A stretch of DNA of 64,000 nucleotides, from contig NZ_JAHFZG010000013.1 of the NCBI RefSeq assembly GCF_018619475.1, forward strand, positions 1 through 64,000, read 5' to 3'. Source of the DNA: Rhodomicrobium sp. Az07. GTDB taxonomy: Bacteria > Pseudomonadota > Alphaproteobacteria > Rhizobiales > Rhodomicrobiaceae. Position numbers and translations under genes: made by a program. Of this stretch, positions 9,226 through 18,044 are shown one piece after another. The notes below the pieces were generated by a model. It made no database searches, had not been told where the DNA came from, and saw nothing but the letters and a program-made list of their open reading frames with translations. Positions within the stretch are counted from its first letter, which is position 1; the number at the start of each line of letters is the position of its first letter.

Positions 9226-9783
9226 CTACGCGGTCTCGTAAATTCTGCTGAGAGAGACGTAGCGCTTGGCATTGAGCCTGATCTCCTGGCGCTCGCCCTC
9301 GGTGAGCGGGCGGGCAATCCGGGCCGGTGCGCCGATAAGAAGGACATTCGCGGGATACTCCACACCGGGGAGAACGAGCGCGGCGGCTCCGACAAGGGTA
9401 TCTTCTTCTAGCCGCACGCCGTCGAGCAGCCGCGCGCCAAGTCCTATGAGGCAATGATTTGCGATCGAGCATCCGTGAAGGATGGTTCCGTGTCCGATGG
9501 AAACCTCATCGCCAATGCTGACGGGATGACCGGCTCTGCAATGGATGATTGCGCCATCTTGAATATTTGTCCGCCGCCCGATCCGGATCGCGTTGGCGTC
9601 ACCTCTTACGACGGCATAATGCCAAACGCTGGCGCCCTCCGCGATGTGCACGTCTCCCAAAATCTTCGCGGTGTCGGCGATGAAAACATCGCTGTGGATT
9701 TGCGGCGCCGGAAGCCCCGCACGAAAGGGCGCGCTTGGCCGGAGGTTAGGCCCTGAAAATGGCCGGATTGATTGGGTCACCAT
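9226..9783 (-). CDS. Gamma-carbonic-anhydrase-like hexapeptide-repeat protein
   Basis: The 185-residue left-handed beta-helix protein has repeated hexapeptide units from residue 30 to 160 (SDVFIADTAKILGDVHI, VSIGDEVSIGHGTILHGC). H81, H98 and H103 have the spacing of the zinc ligands of the gamma-carbonic anhydrase/YrdA/PaaY group, and VVRGDANAIRIG is the conserved RGD segment. Proteins of this group hydrate CO2 or act as thioesterase-like enzymes; activity cannot be predicted from sequence alone. It is transcribed towards the IS701 element, and no operon partner is visible. Confidence 0.85.
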   Translation of the reverse strand: MVTQSIRPFSGPNLRPSAPFRAGLPAPQIHSDVFIADTAKILGDVHIAEGASVWHYAVVRGDANAIRIGRRTNIQDGAIIHCRAGHPVSIGDEVSIGHGTILHGCSIANHCLIGLGARLLDGVRLEEDTLVGAAALVLPGVEYPANVLLIGAPARIARPLTEGERQEIRLNAKRYVSLSRIYETA

Positions 9784-10002
9784 TGACTCGGACCGGTTGG
9801 AGGAGTTTGAGCGAGGGCCGTAGCGCCGCGCTCATGATTGTCTATACACTATCAGTTAATTGATCAAGAGCCTTGTCCGCCCGCGTCCTTGCTTTTCCAG
9901 AAGAAGCTTTTCGTGCAGCTTCCGACGCTAGGCCACACGCCCATAATGGGATCCCCAAATCGGACGCTTTGTGATTCCAACACCCAAACGAGGGAGTTTC
10001 TC

Positions 10003-10771
10003 ATGGCGCGCTTCGATCTGACGGATTTCGAGTGGTCTGTGATCCAGCCTTTGCTGCCGAACAAGCCGCGCGGGGTTCCGCGTGTAGACGACCGGCGCGT
10101 GCTGAACGGCATCTTCTGGCGGCTGCGCACCGGCGCGGCGTGGGCCGACATTCCGGCGCGTTACGGCCCGCATACCACCTGCGTGAACCGCTTCAACCGC
10201 TGGCGCAAGGCGGGCGTGTGGGACCGGCTTCTCGACGCGATTTCAAAGGCTTAAGACGGCGACATCCAGATGATCGACTCGTCGTCCATCCGCGTCCACC
10301 AGCACGCGGCCAACGGAAAAAAAAGCCGTCCGATCCCGTTGCATGGGTCGCTCGCGCGGCGGCCTGACGACGAAGATCCACGCGCTCGTCGACGCCAACG
10401 GCCTGCCGATCGCGTTGAAACTCACCGAGGGGCAGGCCCATGACGGCCGCTCGGCCGAGGACATGCAGGACGAGGTCAAGGCCGGCGCGATCCTGCTCGC
10501 CGACCGCGCCTATGACAGCGACGGCTTGCGCCACGCCCTCGAACAGCGCGGCGCGTGGGCTAACATCAAGCTCATGCCGAACCGGAAGAAACGTCCGGCC
10601 TTCTCCGCCTGGCTCTACCGCCAGAGAAACGCCGTCGAGCGCTTCCTCCACAAGATCAAACATTTCCGAGCCGTCGCAACCCGATACGACAAGCGCGACG
10701 GCAATTTCCTCGCATCCGTCAAGCTTGCGCCAGTCCGTATCTGGCTGCGGGCTTACGAGTCGGTGACCTAG
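10003..10771 (+). pseudogene. IS5-family (IS427-like) transposase with nonsense and frameshift mutations
   Basis: From ATG 10003 (MARFDLTDFEWSVIQPLL) the frame runs through the IS427-type N-terminal domain to AISKA and a TAA at 10252-10254, where related copies have TAC (tyrosine; see 52195). Reading on gives DGDIQMIDSSSIRVHQHAANG and then a run of eight A (10317-10324), after which the protein continues one base shifted as MGRSRGGLTTKIHALVDANG to RIWLRAYESVT and TAG at 10771. The shift direction fits one inserted A rather than the programmed -1 slippage of this group. It is the longest of three related copies in the window. Confidence 0.85.
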
Positions 10772-10784
10772 AATCAATTGGTTG

Positions 10785-10861
10785 CCAGTGCTCTTTGGGG
10801 CGCATACGTTTGCTGGGGAGCGAGCAGCAACGTGAACCAAACGTATGCGCCAGAGCACTGG
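10785..10861. repeat. Long inverted repeat (77-base hairpin) between IS5 and IS21 remnants
   Basis: Arms CCAGTGCTCT plus GGCGCATACGTTTG on the left (10785-10794, 10099+700 i.e. 10799-10812) pair with CAAACGTATGCGCC plus AGAGCACTGG on the right (10838-10851, 10852-10861). Only a four-base bulge (ttgg) interrupts the left arm. The 25-base loop contains a second small hairpin (TTGCTG...CAGCAA). It sits exactly where the IS21 istA gene is cut off. Confidence 0.8.
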
Positions 10862-10867
10862 GCGAGT

Positions 10868-12160
<1,293 letters not shown>

Positions 12161-12271
12161 TCAGTAGCTTGACGCCGTCCCGCTCGACCGCCAGACGGGT
12201 TCGAAAAAACGCCGCCGCGGATAACCGCCGTCAGTCGGGCTGCGCCCTCCTTCCGTCAGTTAACCCCGGCA

Positions 12272-12461
12272 GTCTCATCCTGATTGACGCTGCCCTCTCA
12301 TCTTGTTTGTTGCGGCGCATCCAGATGCTAACGCGACAATCAAGAAAACCGGAACATCCGAAGGCTGATTGACGCTCCCGTCAATCAAAGGCCTTGCCAG
12401 GAACGCGCCAAGCGTCAATCATCATATCGCTCGGCCGCCTCGTCTCATCCTGATTGACGCG
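12272..12461. repeat. IS21 left-end repeats (TGATTGACGC motifs)
   Basis: GTCTCATCCTGATTGACGC occurs twice in direct orientation (12272-12290 and 12442-12460). A third TGATTGACGC lies at 12366-12375, and inverted GTCAATC copies at 12380-12386 and 12414-12420. Multiple short repeats outside istA are typical IstA-binding terminal repeats of IS21 elements, so this is probably the left end of the IS21 copy. Confidence 0.6.
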
Positions 12462-12573
12462 CCGTTCTCACCCAGGTTGTCGCGCTACACGGTGGCGCGA
12501 TTCCGGCAGGAACTCGACGCCGAAGCGCGTGCCTGCGTGCGTTTCGAGACGCGGCCCGGCAGGCAGATGCAGA

Positions 12574-12642
12574 TCGGCCCGTGCGCACAATCCAAAGCAC
12601 CCCTTCTACGAACATGCGGTTGTCGCGGCCGGACGAACCACG
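12574..12642 (-). pseudogene. IS5-family transposase N-terminal scrap
   Basis: The minus strand reads GRDNRMFVEGVLWIVRTG, the conserved N-terminal segment of one IS5 subgroup (usually followed by WRDLP). The flanks do not continue the family. It differs from the three IS427-like copies elsewhere in the window. Confidence 0.5.
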
Positions 12643-12684
12643 CGTACGCTCATCGCCGATGATATGCCGCGAAAAAAAGTCCAC

Positions 12685-13203
12685 ACTTCAACAATCGAAA
12701 ACGCCTATTCGGCCTCCTCATTGCTGCGCGCGGTCGCCTCTGAACGTAAGCGGCGACCAGTCCGTTATACTAAATGCTGCACGAAATGCTACAACGCATT
12801 TCAATAAGTCATTGATATTACGTCGACAACTCCTTCATTAAGTAGCCAATGGCTCCCTCTCTCTCCGCCAGTTTCATGTTTTTTACAGTCCAACAAAGTC
12901 CGGCCAGGCGGTCTTGCGGCATGCTCGCCATATGCGGATTGCTCCAACGTTTTGTGGAGCGTAGATAGTGAAAGACTCGGCGAACTCGAACATAAAATGC
13001 GGGAAGTGACCGGTTTGCTGTTCGCATAGTGCGAGAACGTATACGGGGCGTCGCGAGCAAAACCTTCGCCATGCTGCTGCATCCCGTTCTTGCAGCAGGG
13101 GAAGTTGTTGCCGCTTTCCTGGCAGTTGCACGTATTTCTGCAATACCCCCTTGCAACGCGGGCAAGAGACACACTATCCCTACAATAAAAATGGAGTTTT
13201 ACA
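12685..13203. other. Intergenic, possibly a decayed gene on the minus strand
   Basis: About 500 bases without an intact gene. Minus-strand frames here contain protein-like stretches (for example DRLAGLCWTVKNMKLAERE near 12830-12910) that change frame repeatedly and match no family I can name. The sequence just upstream of 13204 supplies the ribosome-binding site of the methyltransferase. Confidence 0.3.
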
Positions 13204-13950
13204 TTGGATATCCCACGTATTTTCAATGTCACCGAGAGCGCTCACCGCATCCATAACCCGTTCACGTCTGAAAAATACGCCACGCTCGGGGCCGTCTTGC
13301 GCTTGGAGCCAGAGACTCGCGTGCTTGACCTTGGCAGTGGTTCTGGCGAGATGCTGTGCACTTGGGCGCGTGATCATAAAATCACCGGCTTGGGCGTTGA
13401 TATGAGCACAGTGTTCCACAAGCAGGCAGAGCTTCGCGCTAAAGAGCTTGGAGTTACTGATCGGGTCCGGTTCATTCACGCTGACGCTGCCGGTTACATT
13501 GCCGACGAAAAAGTCGGAGTGGCTGCTTGCGTCGGCGCTACATGGATTGGCGGCGGCGTTGCCGGAACCATCGAGCTTCTGGCGAAAAGCCTCAGCCCCG
13601 AAGGAATCATTCTCATCGGTGAGCCTTATTGGCTGAAATTGCCGCCAACGGAAGACATCGCAAAGAATTGCGATGCCACCGCTATTGCTGATTTTCTCAT
13701 GCTTCCGGAGCTTATCGAATCGTTTGAAGCTCTTGGCTATGACGTTGTGGAGATGGTTCTGGCTGATCTGGAGGGCTGGGACAGATATTCGGCGGCCATG
13801 TGGCTCACCATGCGTAAATGGCTCAAAGCGAATCCTGACGACGATTTTGCACCAGAGATTCGAGCGCATTTGACCTCGGAACCAAAGCGTTATGTCACGT
13901 ATACGCGGGAATACGTTGGCTGGGGTGTGTTCGCTTTGATGGCGCGATGA
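13204..13950 (+). CDS. SAM-dependent methyltransferase
   Basis: The 248-residue class I methyltransferase has motif I VLDLGSGSGEML (about residues 39-50), an acidic residue after beta 2 (GLGVDMS) and motif IV/post motifs (FIHADAAGY, LSPEGIILIGEPYW). The substrate is unknown. The start must be TTG 13204: a TAA closes the frame at 13186-13188, and GGAG lies seven bases upstream (13193-13196). The gene is flanked by IS remnants on one side and an integrase remnant touching its stop on the other, so it is probably mobile cargo. Confidence 0.75.
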   Translation: MDIPRIFNVTESAHRIHNPFTSEKYATLGAVLRLEPETRVLDLGSGSGEMLCTWARDHKITGLGVDMSTVFHKQAELRAKELGVTDRVRFIHADAAGYIADEKVGVAACVGATWIGGGVAGTIELLAKSLSPEGIILIGEPYWLKLPPTEDIAKNCDATAIADFLMLPELIESFEALGYDVVEMVLADLEGWDRYSAAMWLTMRKWLKANPDDDFAPEIRAHLTSEPKRYVTYTREYVGWGVFALMAR

Positions 13951-14068
13951 CGTCCGCGACACTTCCCGGCTTGACCTTGCCTTTTCCAAGCTCGGTTTTT
14001 TCGCCCGCCATGGCCACCTCATAAGCTGCCATGAATTCCGGTGACCAGGGTAGACCCGGAAGAGTCCC
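13951..14068 (-). pseudogene. Tyrosine-recombinase (phage integrase) N-terminal remnant
   Basis: The minus strand reads LPGLPWSPEFMAAYEVAMAG followed by KVKPGSVADVI. This strongly resembles the segment preceding the SAM-like core-binding domain in a group of proteobacterial integrases. Both ends are lost, and the remnant adjoins the methyltransferase stop at 13950. From 14069 to 14351 no further gene is recognised. Confidence 0.55.
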
Positions 14069-14351
14069 GTTTGAAACGCATCCCTATTGACTCAGCCTTT
14101 GGTTACAGATCTGATTCAATTCAATTAGCCATTACGTCGTTAATGAATTCAGTTCGGTTGAACCGACTCGATTTGCCTCGGAGACGGCGGCCTGCGAGGA
14201 ACCGTCCGGAGCACCTCTGTAGGCCCGGTTTCGGACCTCACGCGCGTCACGGCGATTGTGTCGCCGAGCCCGATACCCACGACATGGCAAGGGCGCCCCG
14301 GATCTGTCATGCTTCAGTCATCACACGCGGGTAACTTGTTCTGTCACCAAA

Positions 14352-15515
14352 ATGTCAGGGACTCACACGCACAGCTTGCCGATGCACTTGTTTGACTGGC
14401 TTCTAGCCCTTTTTTGCGCGATTGCCGTGGCTATCCAGCTTCTGAGCGCGCTTCTTGCGGGATTTCGATGTTCGCCACTTTTCGGTCTCTCACGACCGGC
14501 GCGTGGTTTCGCTCAACCGGTAACGATCTTGCGCCCTTTGCGCGGAGTCGACACGCATGATGAACTCACACTGCGATCGGGCTTCACACTCGACTATCCA
14601 GATTATGAGCTCATCTTTTGCTGCGAGGACGCAAACGATCCGGCTCTGACTCTCGTAAGAGATCTGATCGCGGCCCATCCCGAGATCCCTGCACGGGTCT
14701 TGATTGGTCGGGACAAAACGACAGCGAATCCAAAACTTAACAACGTTATCAAAGGGTGGGAGGCGGCCCGCCACGATTGGATCATCCTCGCGGATTGCAA
14801 CGTGCTCATGCCTTCGGACTACATCCAGCGTCTCCTGCAAGGGTGGCGGGAAGACACCGGAGTTCTCTGCTCGCCGCCAGTGGGTTGCATGCCGAAGGGC
14901 ATCTGGGCCGAAATCGAATGCGCATTTCTGAACACCTATCAACTGCGCTGGCAGTACGCCGCTGACAGCGTCGGGCTTGGCTTTGCCCAGGGAAAAACGA
15001 TGCTTTGGCGCCGGTCGCAGCTTGAGCAAGCCGGCGGTATTCGCGCGCTAGGCGAAGAGATCGCCGAAGATGCAGCCGCGACCAAGATCGTAAGGCGCCA
15101 GAGGCTTCGCGTCCGGCTTGTCGATCGCCCCTTTGGGCAGCCATTAGGGCATCGATCCCGCGCCCAAGTCTGGAGCAGACAGCTTCGGTGGGCGCGGCTA
15201 AGGCGCGCGACATTTCCAACCGTGTTTATTCCGGAGCTGCTTTCCAGCAGCCTGTTGCCGATGCTTGCAGGCGTCTACGCCGCCGATCAGGCCGGCCTGT
15301 CGCCAACGTTCGCCCTGCTCATCCTTATGGTTCTTTGGTTTGGAAGTGAGGCTGCCCTGGCAAGAGTATCGGGATGGCATCTGACGCTGACGTCGCCGGT
15401 TGCCTGGGCCGTACGTGACCTGATGCTGCCTTTCCTGTGGATCGCGGCCTGGTCAGGGGACAGCTTTTCATGGCGCGGCAATGAAATTCCCCTCACCCGC
15501 ACGACCGAGGCCTGA
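14352..15515 (+). CDS. GT21-family ceramide glucosyltransferase-like protein
   Basis: The 387-residue membrane glycosyltransferase has an N-terminal membrane helix (residues 11-32), VTILRPLRGVD, D-x-type acidic motifs (CCEDAND; WIILADCNVLM; LGEEIAEDAAATK) and the R-x-x-R-W motif (RQLRWARLRR), then two or three C-terminal helices. These are the D1-D2-D3-(Q/R)XXRW signatures of GT21. Bacterial members glycosylate ceramide or other membrane lipids with UDP-sugars; related HpnI acts on hopanoid head groups. ATG 14352 was chosen; ATG 14382 (MHLFDW) is an alternative, and neither has a clear ribosome-binding site. No operon partner is adjacent. Confidence 0.75.
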   Translation: MSGTHTHSLPMHLFDWLLALFCAIAVAIQLLSALLAGFRCSPLFGLSRPARGFAQPVTILRPLRGVDTHDELTLRSGFTLDYPDYELIFCCEDANDPALTLVRDLIAAHPEIPARVLIGRDKTTANPKLNNVIKGWEAARHDWIILADCNVLMPSDYIQRLLQGWREDTGVLCSPPVGCMPKGIWAEIECAFLNTYQLRWQYAADSVGLGFAQGKTMLWRRSQLEQAGGIRALGEEIAEDAAATKIVRRQRLRVRLVDRPFGQPLGHRSRAQVWSRQLRWARLRRATFPTVFIPELLSSSLLPMLAGVYAADQAGLSPTFALLILMVLWFGSEAALARVSGWHLTLTSPVAWAVRDLMLPFLWIAAWSGDSFSWRGNEIPLTRTTEA

Positions 15516-15787
15516 TCGACAATGGCAACGCAAAACGTCCCGGTATCCTTCGAAGGAACGAACGGGGCCTAGCCGAAAGCCACCCGTTACGAAATCGCCG
15601 GATGCCCATCTGCCCCGCGGTGCACCCCACCGGCAAGAAGACCTGGGCGCTTTGCTACGTGATACTGGCGGCTGCTCACGCTGGCGACTTGCCCGGTGGT
15701 GGGATTGGAAACCGCCCGGCAATAACGAGCAAGGAACAGCCCACGCTTGGCGAACAGAGGAAAGTCGCCCAAAGCGCTATCGGCGTC

Positions 15788-15822
15788 TTGACACCTCCAT
15801 TAATTCGGTAATACTAGAATTA
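15788..15822 (+). promoter_or_regulatory. arsR-arsM promoter with candidate ArsR operator
   Basis: TTGACA (15788-15793) is a consensus -35 box, with AATACT (15810-15815) as a weak -10 at 16-base spacing. The inverted repeat TAATTC-n10-GAATTA (15801-15806 / 15817-15822) covers the spacer and -10, the usual position of an ArsR operator. It lies 18 bases before the arsR start. Confidence 0.6.
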
Positions 15823-15839
15823 TAAAATTTGAGGTTCCA

Positions 15840-16193
15840 ATGGCCGACGCTCCCCAGGATAAGGACATCGCGCGCTACGCCGACATGATGGCGGCGCTGG
15901 GCACCGAGACACGGCTCCGCATCGTGCGCCTTCTGCTTTCGGCGCACCCTGGCGGGCTCGTCGTCGGAGAGATCTGCTCGGAACTCGGCATTCCGGCCTC
16001 GACCCTCTCCCATCACCTCGAAAAGCTGAAGAGCGAAGGCCTCGTGAACGTGCGCCGCGAAAGCACGTTCCTTCGCTACACGGCGAACACGCAAGCGCTG
16101 CAAGACATCCTCGCCTTCTTCGCCGAATGCTGTACGCGCAACCGCGCCATCAGCCTCGAAGACATCACCTGCTGTCAGGAGCACATACAATGA
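15840..16193 (+). CDS. arsR: ArsR-family repressor (first of five)
   Basis: The 117-residue winged-helix repressor (TLSHHLEKLKSEGLVNVRRE recognition region) leads the arsRMCDA unit. Cysteine pairs C97-C98 and C111-C112 near the C-terminus resemble the C-terminal As(III) site of Acidithiobacillus-type ArsR rather than the CxC site of plasmid R773 ArsR. By family it binds the operator just upstream and releases it when trivalent arsenic binds. GAGG precedes the ATG at 15840. Its stop overlaps the arsM start (ATGA), so the two are translationally coupled. Confidence 0.9.
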   Translation: MADAPQDKDIARYADMMAALGTETRLRIVRLLLSAHPGGLVVGEICSELGIPASTLSHHLEKLKSEGLVNVRRESTFLRYTANTQALQDILAFFAECCTRNRAISLEDITCCQEHIQ

Positions 16194-17017
16194 GCGACAC
16201 CGATGTGAAGGAAACCGTGCGCGAACGTTATGCGCAAGCGGCGCGGCACGTGAGCGAGGGGCGCCCCAGCTGTTGCGGCAACGCGGCGCTCGAAGGTTCC
16301 GAACCGATTACTTCAAACCTCTACGACGTCACCGAAAAGAGCGTATTGCCCGAAGCGGCGGTGCTGGCCTCGCTCGGCTGCGGCAATCCCACGGCGCTGG
16401 CGCAACTCGCGCCCGGCGAAACCGTGCTCGACCTGGGTTCCGGCGGCGGCATCGATGTATTGCTGTCCGCGCGCCGCGTCGGCCCGACCGGCAAGGCTTA
16501 CGGCCTCGACATGACTGACGACATGCTGGCTCTCGCCCGCGAGAACCAGAAACAGGCGGGCGTCGAGAACGTCGAATTTCTGAGAGGCGAAATCGAGGCG
16601 ATCCCGCTGCCCGACAATTCCGTCGACGTCATCATCTCGAATTGCGTCATCAACCTGTCGGGAGACAAGGATAGAGTGCTTCGCGAGGCTTTTCGCGTGC
16701 TGAAGCCGGGCGGGCGCTTCGCTGTGTCCGACATCGTCACGCGCGGCGAAATTCCGGACGACATCCGCAAGAACATGCTCGCCTGGGCGGGATGCATCGC
16801 GGGCGCGCTGGAAGAAGGCGAATACGCGGCGAAGCTCGCGGCGGCGGGCTTCGAGGCCATCGGCATCGAGCCGACGCGCCTCTATCGCGGCGAGGACGCG
16901 CGCGAGTTTCTGGGCGGCAAGGGCATCGATGTGGACGCCATCGCCGGTCAGCTCGACGGCAAACTGATGAGCGCCTTCGTGCGCGCGGTGAAACCCAAGG
17001 CGCGCTGCTGCGCGTAA
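16190..17017 (+). CDS. arsM: Arsenite S-adenosylmethionine methyltransferase
   Basis: The 275-residue class I methyltransferase has motif [14 protein letters not shown] (79-91). Conserved cysteines C29, C64, C152 (SNCVINL) and C202 (GCIAGAL) match in context and spacing the four As(III)-binding cysteines of characterised ArsM; the last two are 50 residues apart as in the algal enzyme. It converts As(III) to methylated arsenicals using SAM. The start overlaps the arsR stop. Methylarsenite is a likely product, linking this gene to the arsP permease 12 kb away. Confidence 0.92.
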   Translation: MSDTDVKETVRERYAQAARHVSEGRPSCCGNAALEGSEPITSNLYDVTEKSVLPEAAVLASLGCGNPTALAQLAPGETVLDLGSGGGIDVLLSARRVGPTGKAYGLDMTDDMLALARENQKQAGVENVEFLRGEIEAIPLPDNSVDVIISNCVINLSGDKDRVLREAFRVLKPGGRFAVSDIVTRGEIPDDIRKNMLAWAGCIAGALEEGEYAAKLAAAGFEAIGIEPTRLYRGEDAREFLGGKGIDVDAIAGQLDGKLMSAFVRAVKPKARCCA

Positions 17018-17034
17018 GGCAGGAGAGAGAAGCT

Positions 17035-17562
17035 ATGAACGACCCCGTTTACAACGTGCTGTTCCTCTGTACGGGCAACACGGCGCGCTCGATCCTTGCG
17101 GAAGGCATCCTGCGCAAGGACGGCGCCGGGCGCTTCAACGCCTTTTCGGCGGGCAGCCAGCCGAAGGGCGTTGTCAACCCGTATGCGCTGAAGACGCTCG
17201 CCGCGTTCGACTACCCTGCCGACGGCTTCCGCTCGAAAAGCTGGGACGAGTTCGCTACCGCCGACGCGCCGAAGATGGATTTTGTCTTCACCGTCTGCGA
17301 CAACGCAGCGGGCGAAACCTGTCCCTACTGGCCGGGCCAGCCGATGACCGCGCATTGGGGCATCGAAGACCCGGCGGCCGTCGAAGGCAGCGACATCGAA
17401 AAGCAGCGTGCCTTCAACGATGCGTTCCGTTACCTTCGCAACCGCATTCAGGTCTTCACCGCCCTTCCGCTTCGCACCGTCAGCAAGCTCGCGCTTTCCG
17501 ATAAATTGCGGGAAATCGGCCGCATGGACGGCTCCAGCTTGAAGCCGGAACAAGCGAGCTGA
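17035..17562 (+). CDS. arsC: Arsenate reductase, low-molecular-weight phosphatase type
   Basis: The 175-residue protein has the phosphatase loop CTGNTAR (C12-R18) and the conserved FRSKSWDEF and MDFVFTVCDNAAGE segments. This family reduces arsenate to arsenite with electrons from thioredoxin or similar. ATG 17035 follows AGGAGAGAGAAG, 17 bases after the arsM stop, so it belongs to the arsR-arsM unit. A paralogue of the same family is at 30421. Confidence 0.9.
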   Translation: MNDPVYNVLFLCTGNTARSILAEGILRKDGAGRFNAFSAGSQPKGVVNPYALKTLAAFDYPADGFRSKSWDEFATADAPKMDFVFTVCDNAAGETCPYWPGQPMTAHWGIEDPAAVEGSDIEKQRAFNDAFRYLRNRIQVFTALPLRTVSKLALSDKLREIGRMDGSSLKPEQAS

Positions 17563-17655
17563 CGGGTGCGTCCGACATGCCGCTTTTTAGGGATGCTTCC
17601 TTGAAAAGTTTCAACGAGTCGATGGCCGACATAGCGACCGTAAAGGATACCACCA

Positions 17656-18018
17656 ATGCCAACGATCCAAGTTTTCGATCCAGCCCTTTGCTGCAGCACC
17701 GGCGTTTGCGGCGTGGAAGCCGATCAGAAGCTCATCGATTTCGCCGCTGACGTCAGTTGGCTTAAGAGCCAGGGCGGCGTGATCGACCGCTTCAATCTGG
17801 CAAAAGAACCCTTGGCCTTCGCCGAGAACCCTGCGGTGAAGGGCTTTCTGGAACGCTCCGGTCAGGATGCGCTTCCGCTGGTTCTGGTGGACGGTGAAGT
17901 GGCTTTGGCCGGTCGCTATCCTCAACGCGCAGAGCTCGCACGATGGGCTGGTCTTGGCCAAACTGGCTCGGACACCAAGAAAGAGGGCGGATGTTGCGGC
18001 GGCAGCACGTGCTGCTGA
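17656..18018 (+). CDS. arsD: ArsD arsenic metallochaperone
   Basis: The 120-residue protein carries C12-C13-C18 (DPALCCSTGVCG), the As(III) site of ArsD, and C-terminal pairs C113-C114 and C119-C120. ArsD hands arsenite to the ArsA ATPase in the cytosol and can act as a weak co-repressor. It is followed 26 bases later by arsA. The 93-base gap after arsC may hold only the ribosome-binding site. Confidence 0.92.
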   Translation: MPTIQVFDPALCCSTGVCGVEADQKLIDFAADVSWLKSQGGVIDRFNLAKEPLAFAENPAVKGFLERSGQDALPLVLVDGEVALAGRYPQRAELARWAGLGQTGSDTKKEGGCCGGSTCC

Positions 18019-18044
18019 ACCCCATCAAATCAGAAGCGAGCACC

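Noticed and set aside
12272-12461. CRISPR-like repetition
   Set aside because: Repeats are unevenly spaced, in both orientations, and fit IS21 terminal repeats; no cas genes.
12801-13232. Possible protein-coding stretches on the minus strand
   Set aside because: The protein-like pieces jump between frames and match no family I know; listed only as a possibly decayed region.
14041-14334. Open frame of 97 codons before the GT21 gene
   Set aside because: It overlaps the integrase remnant on the other strand and has no recognisable features.
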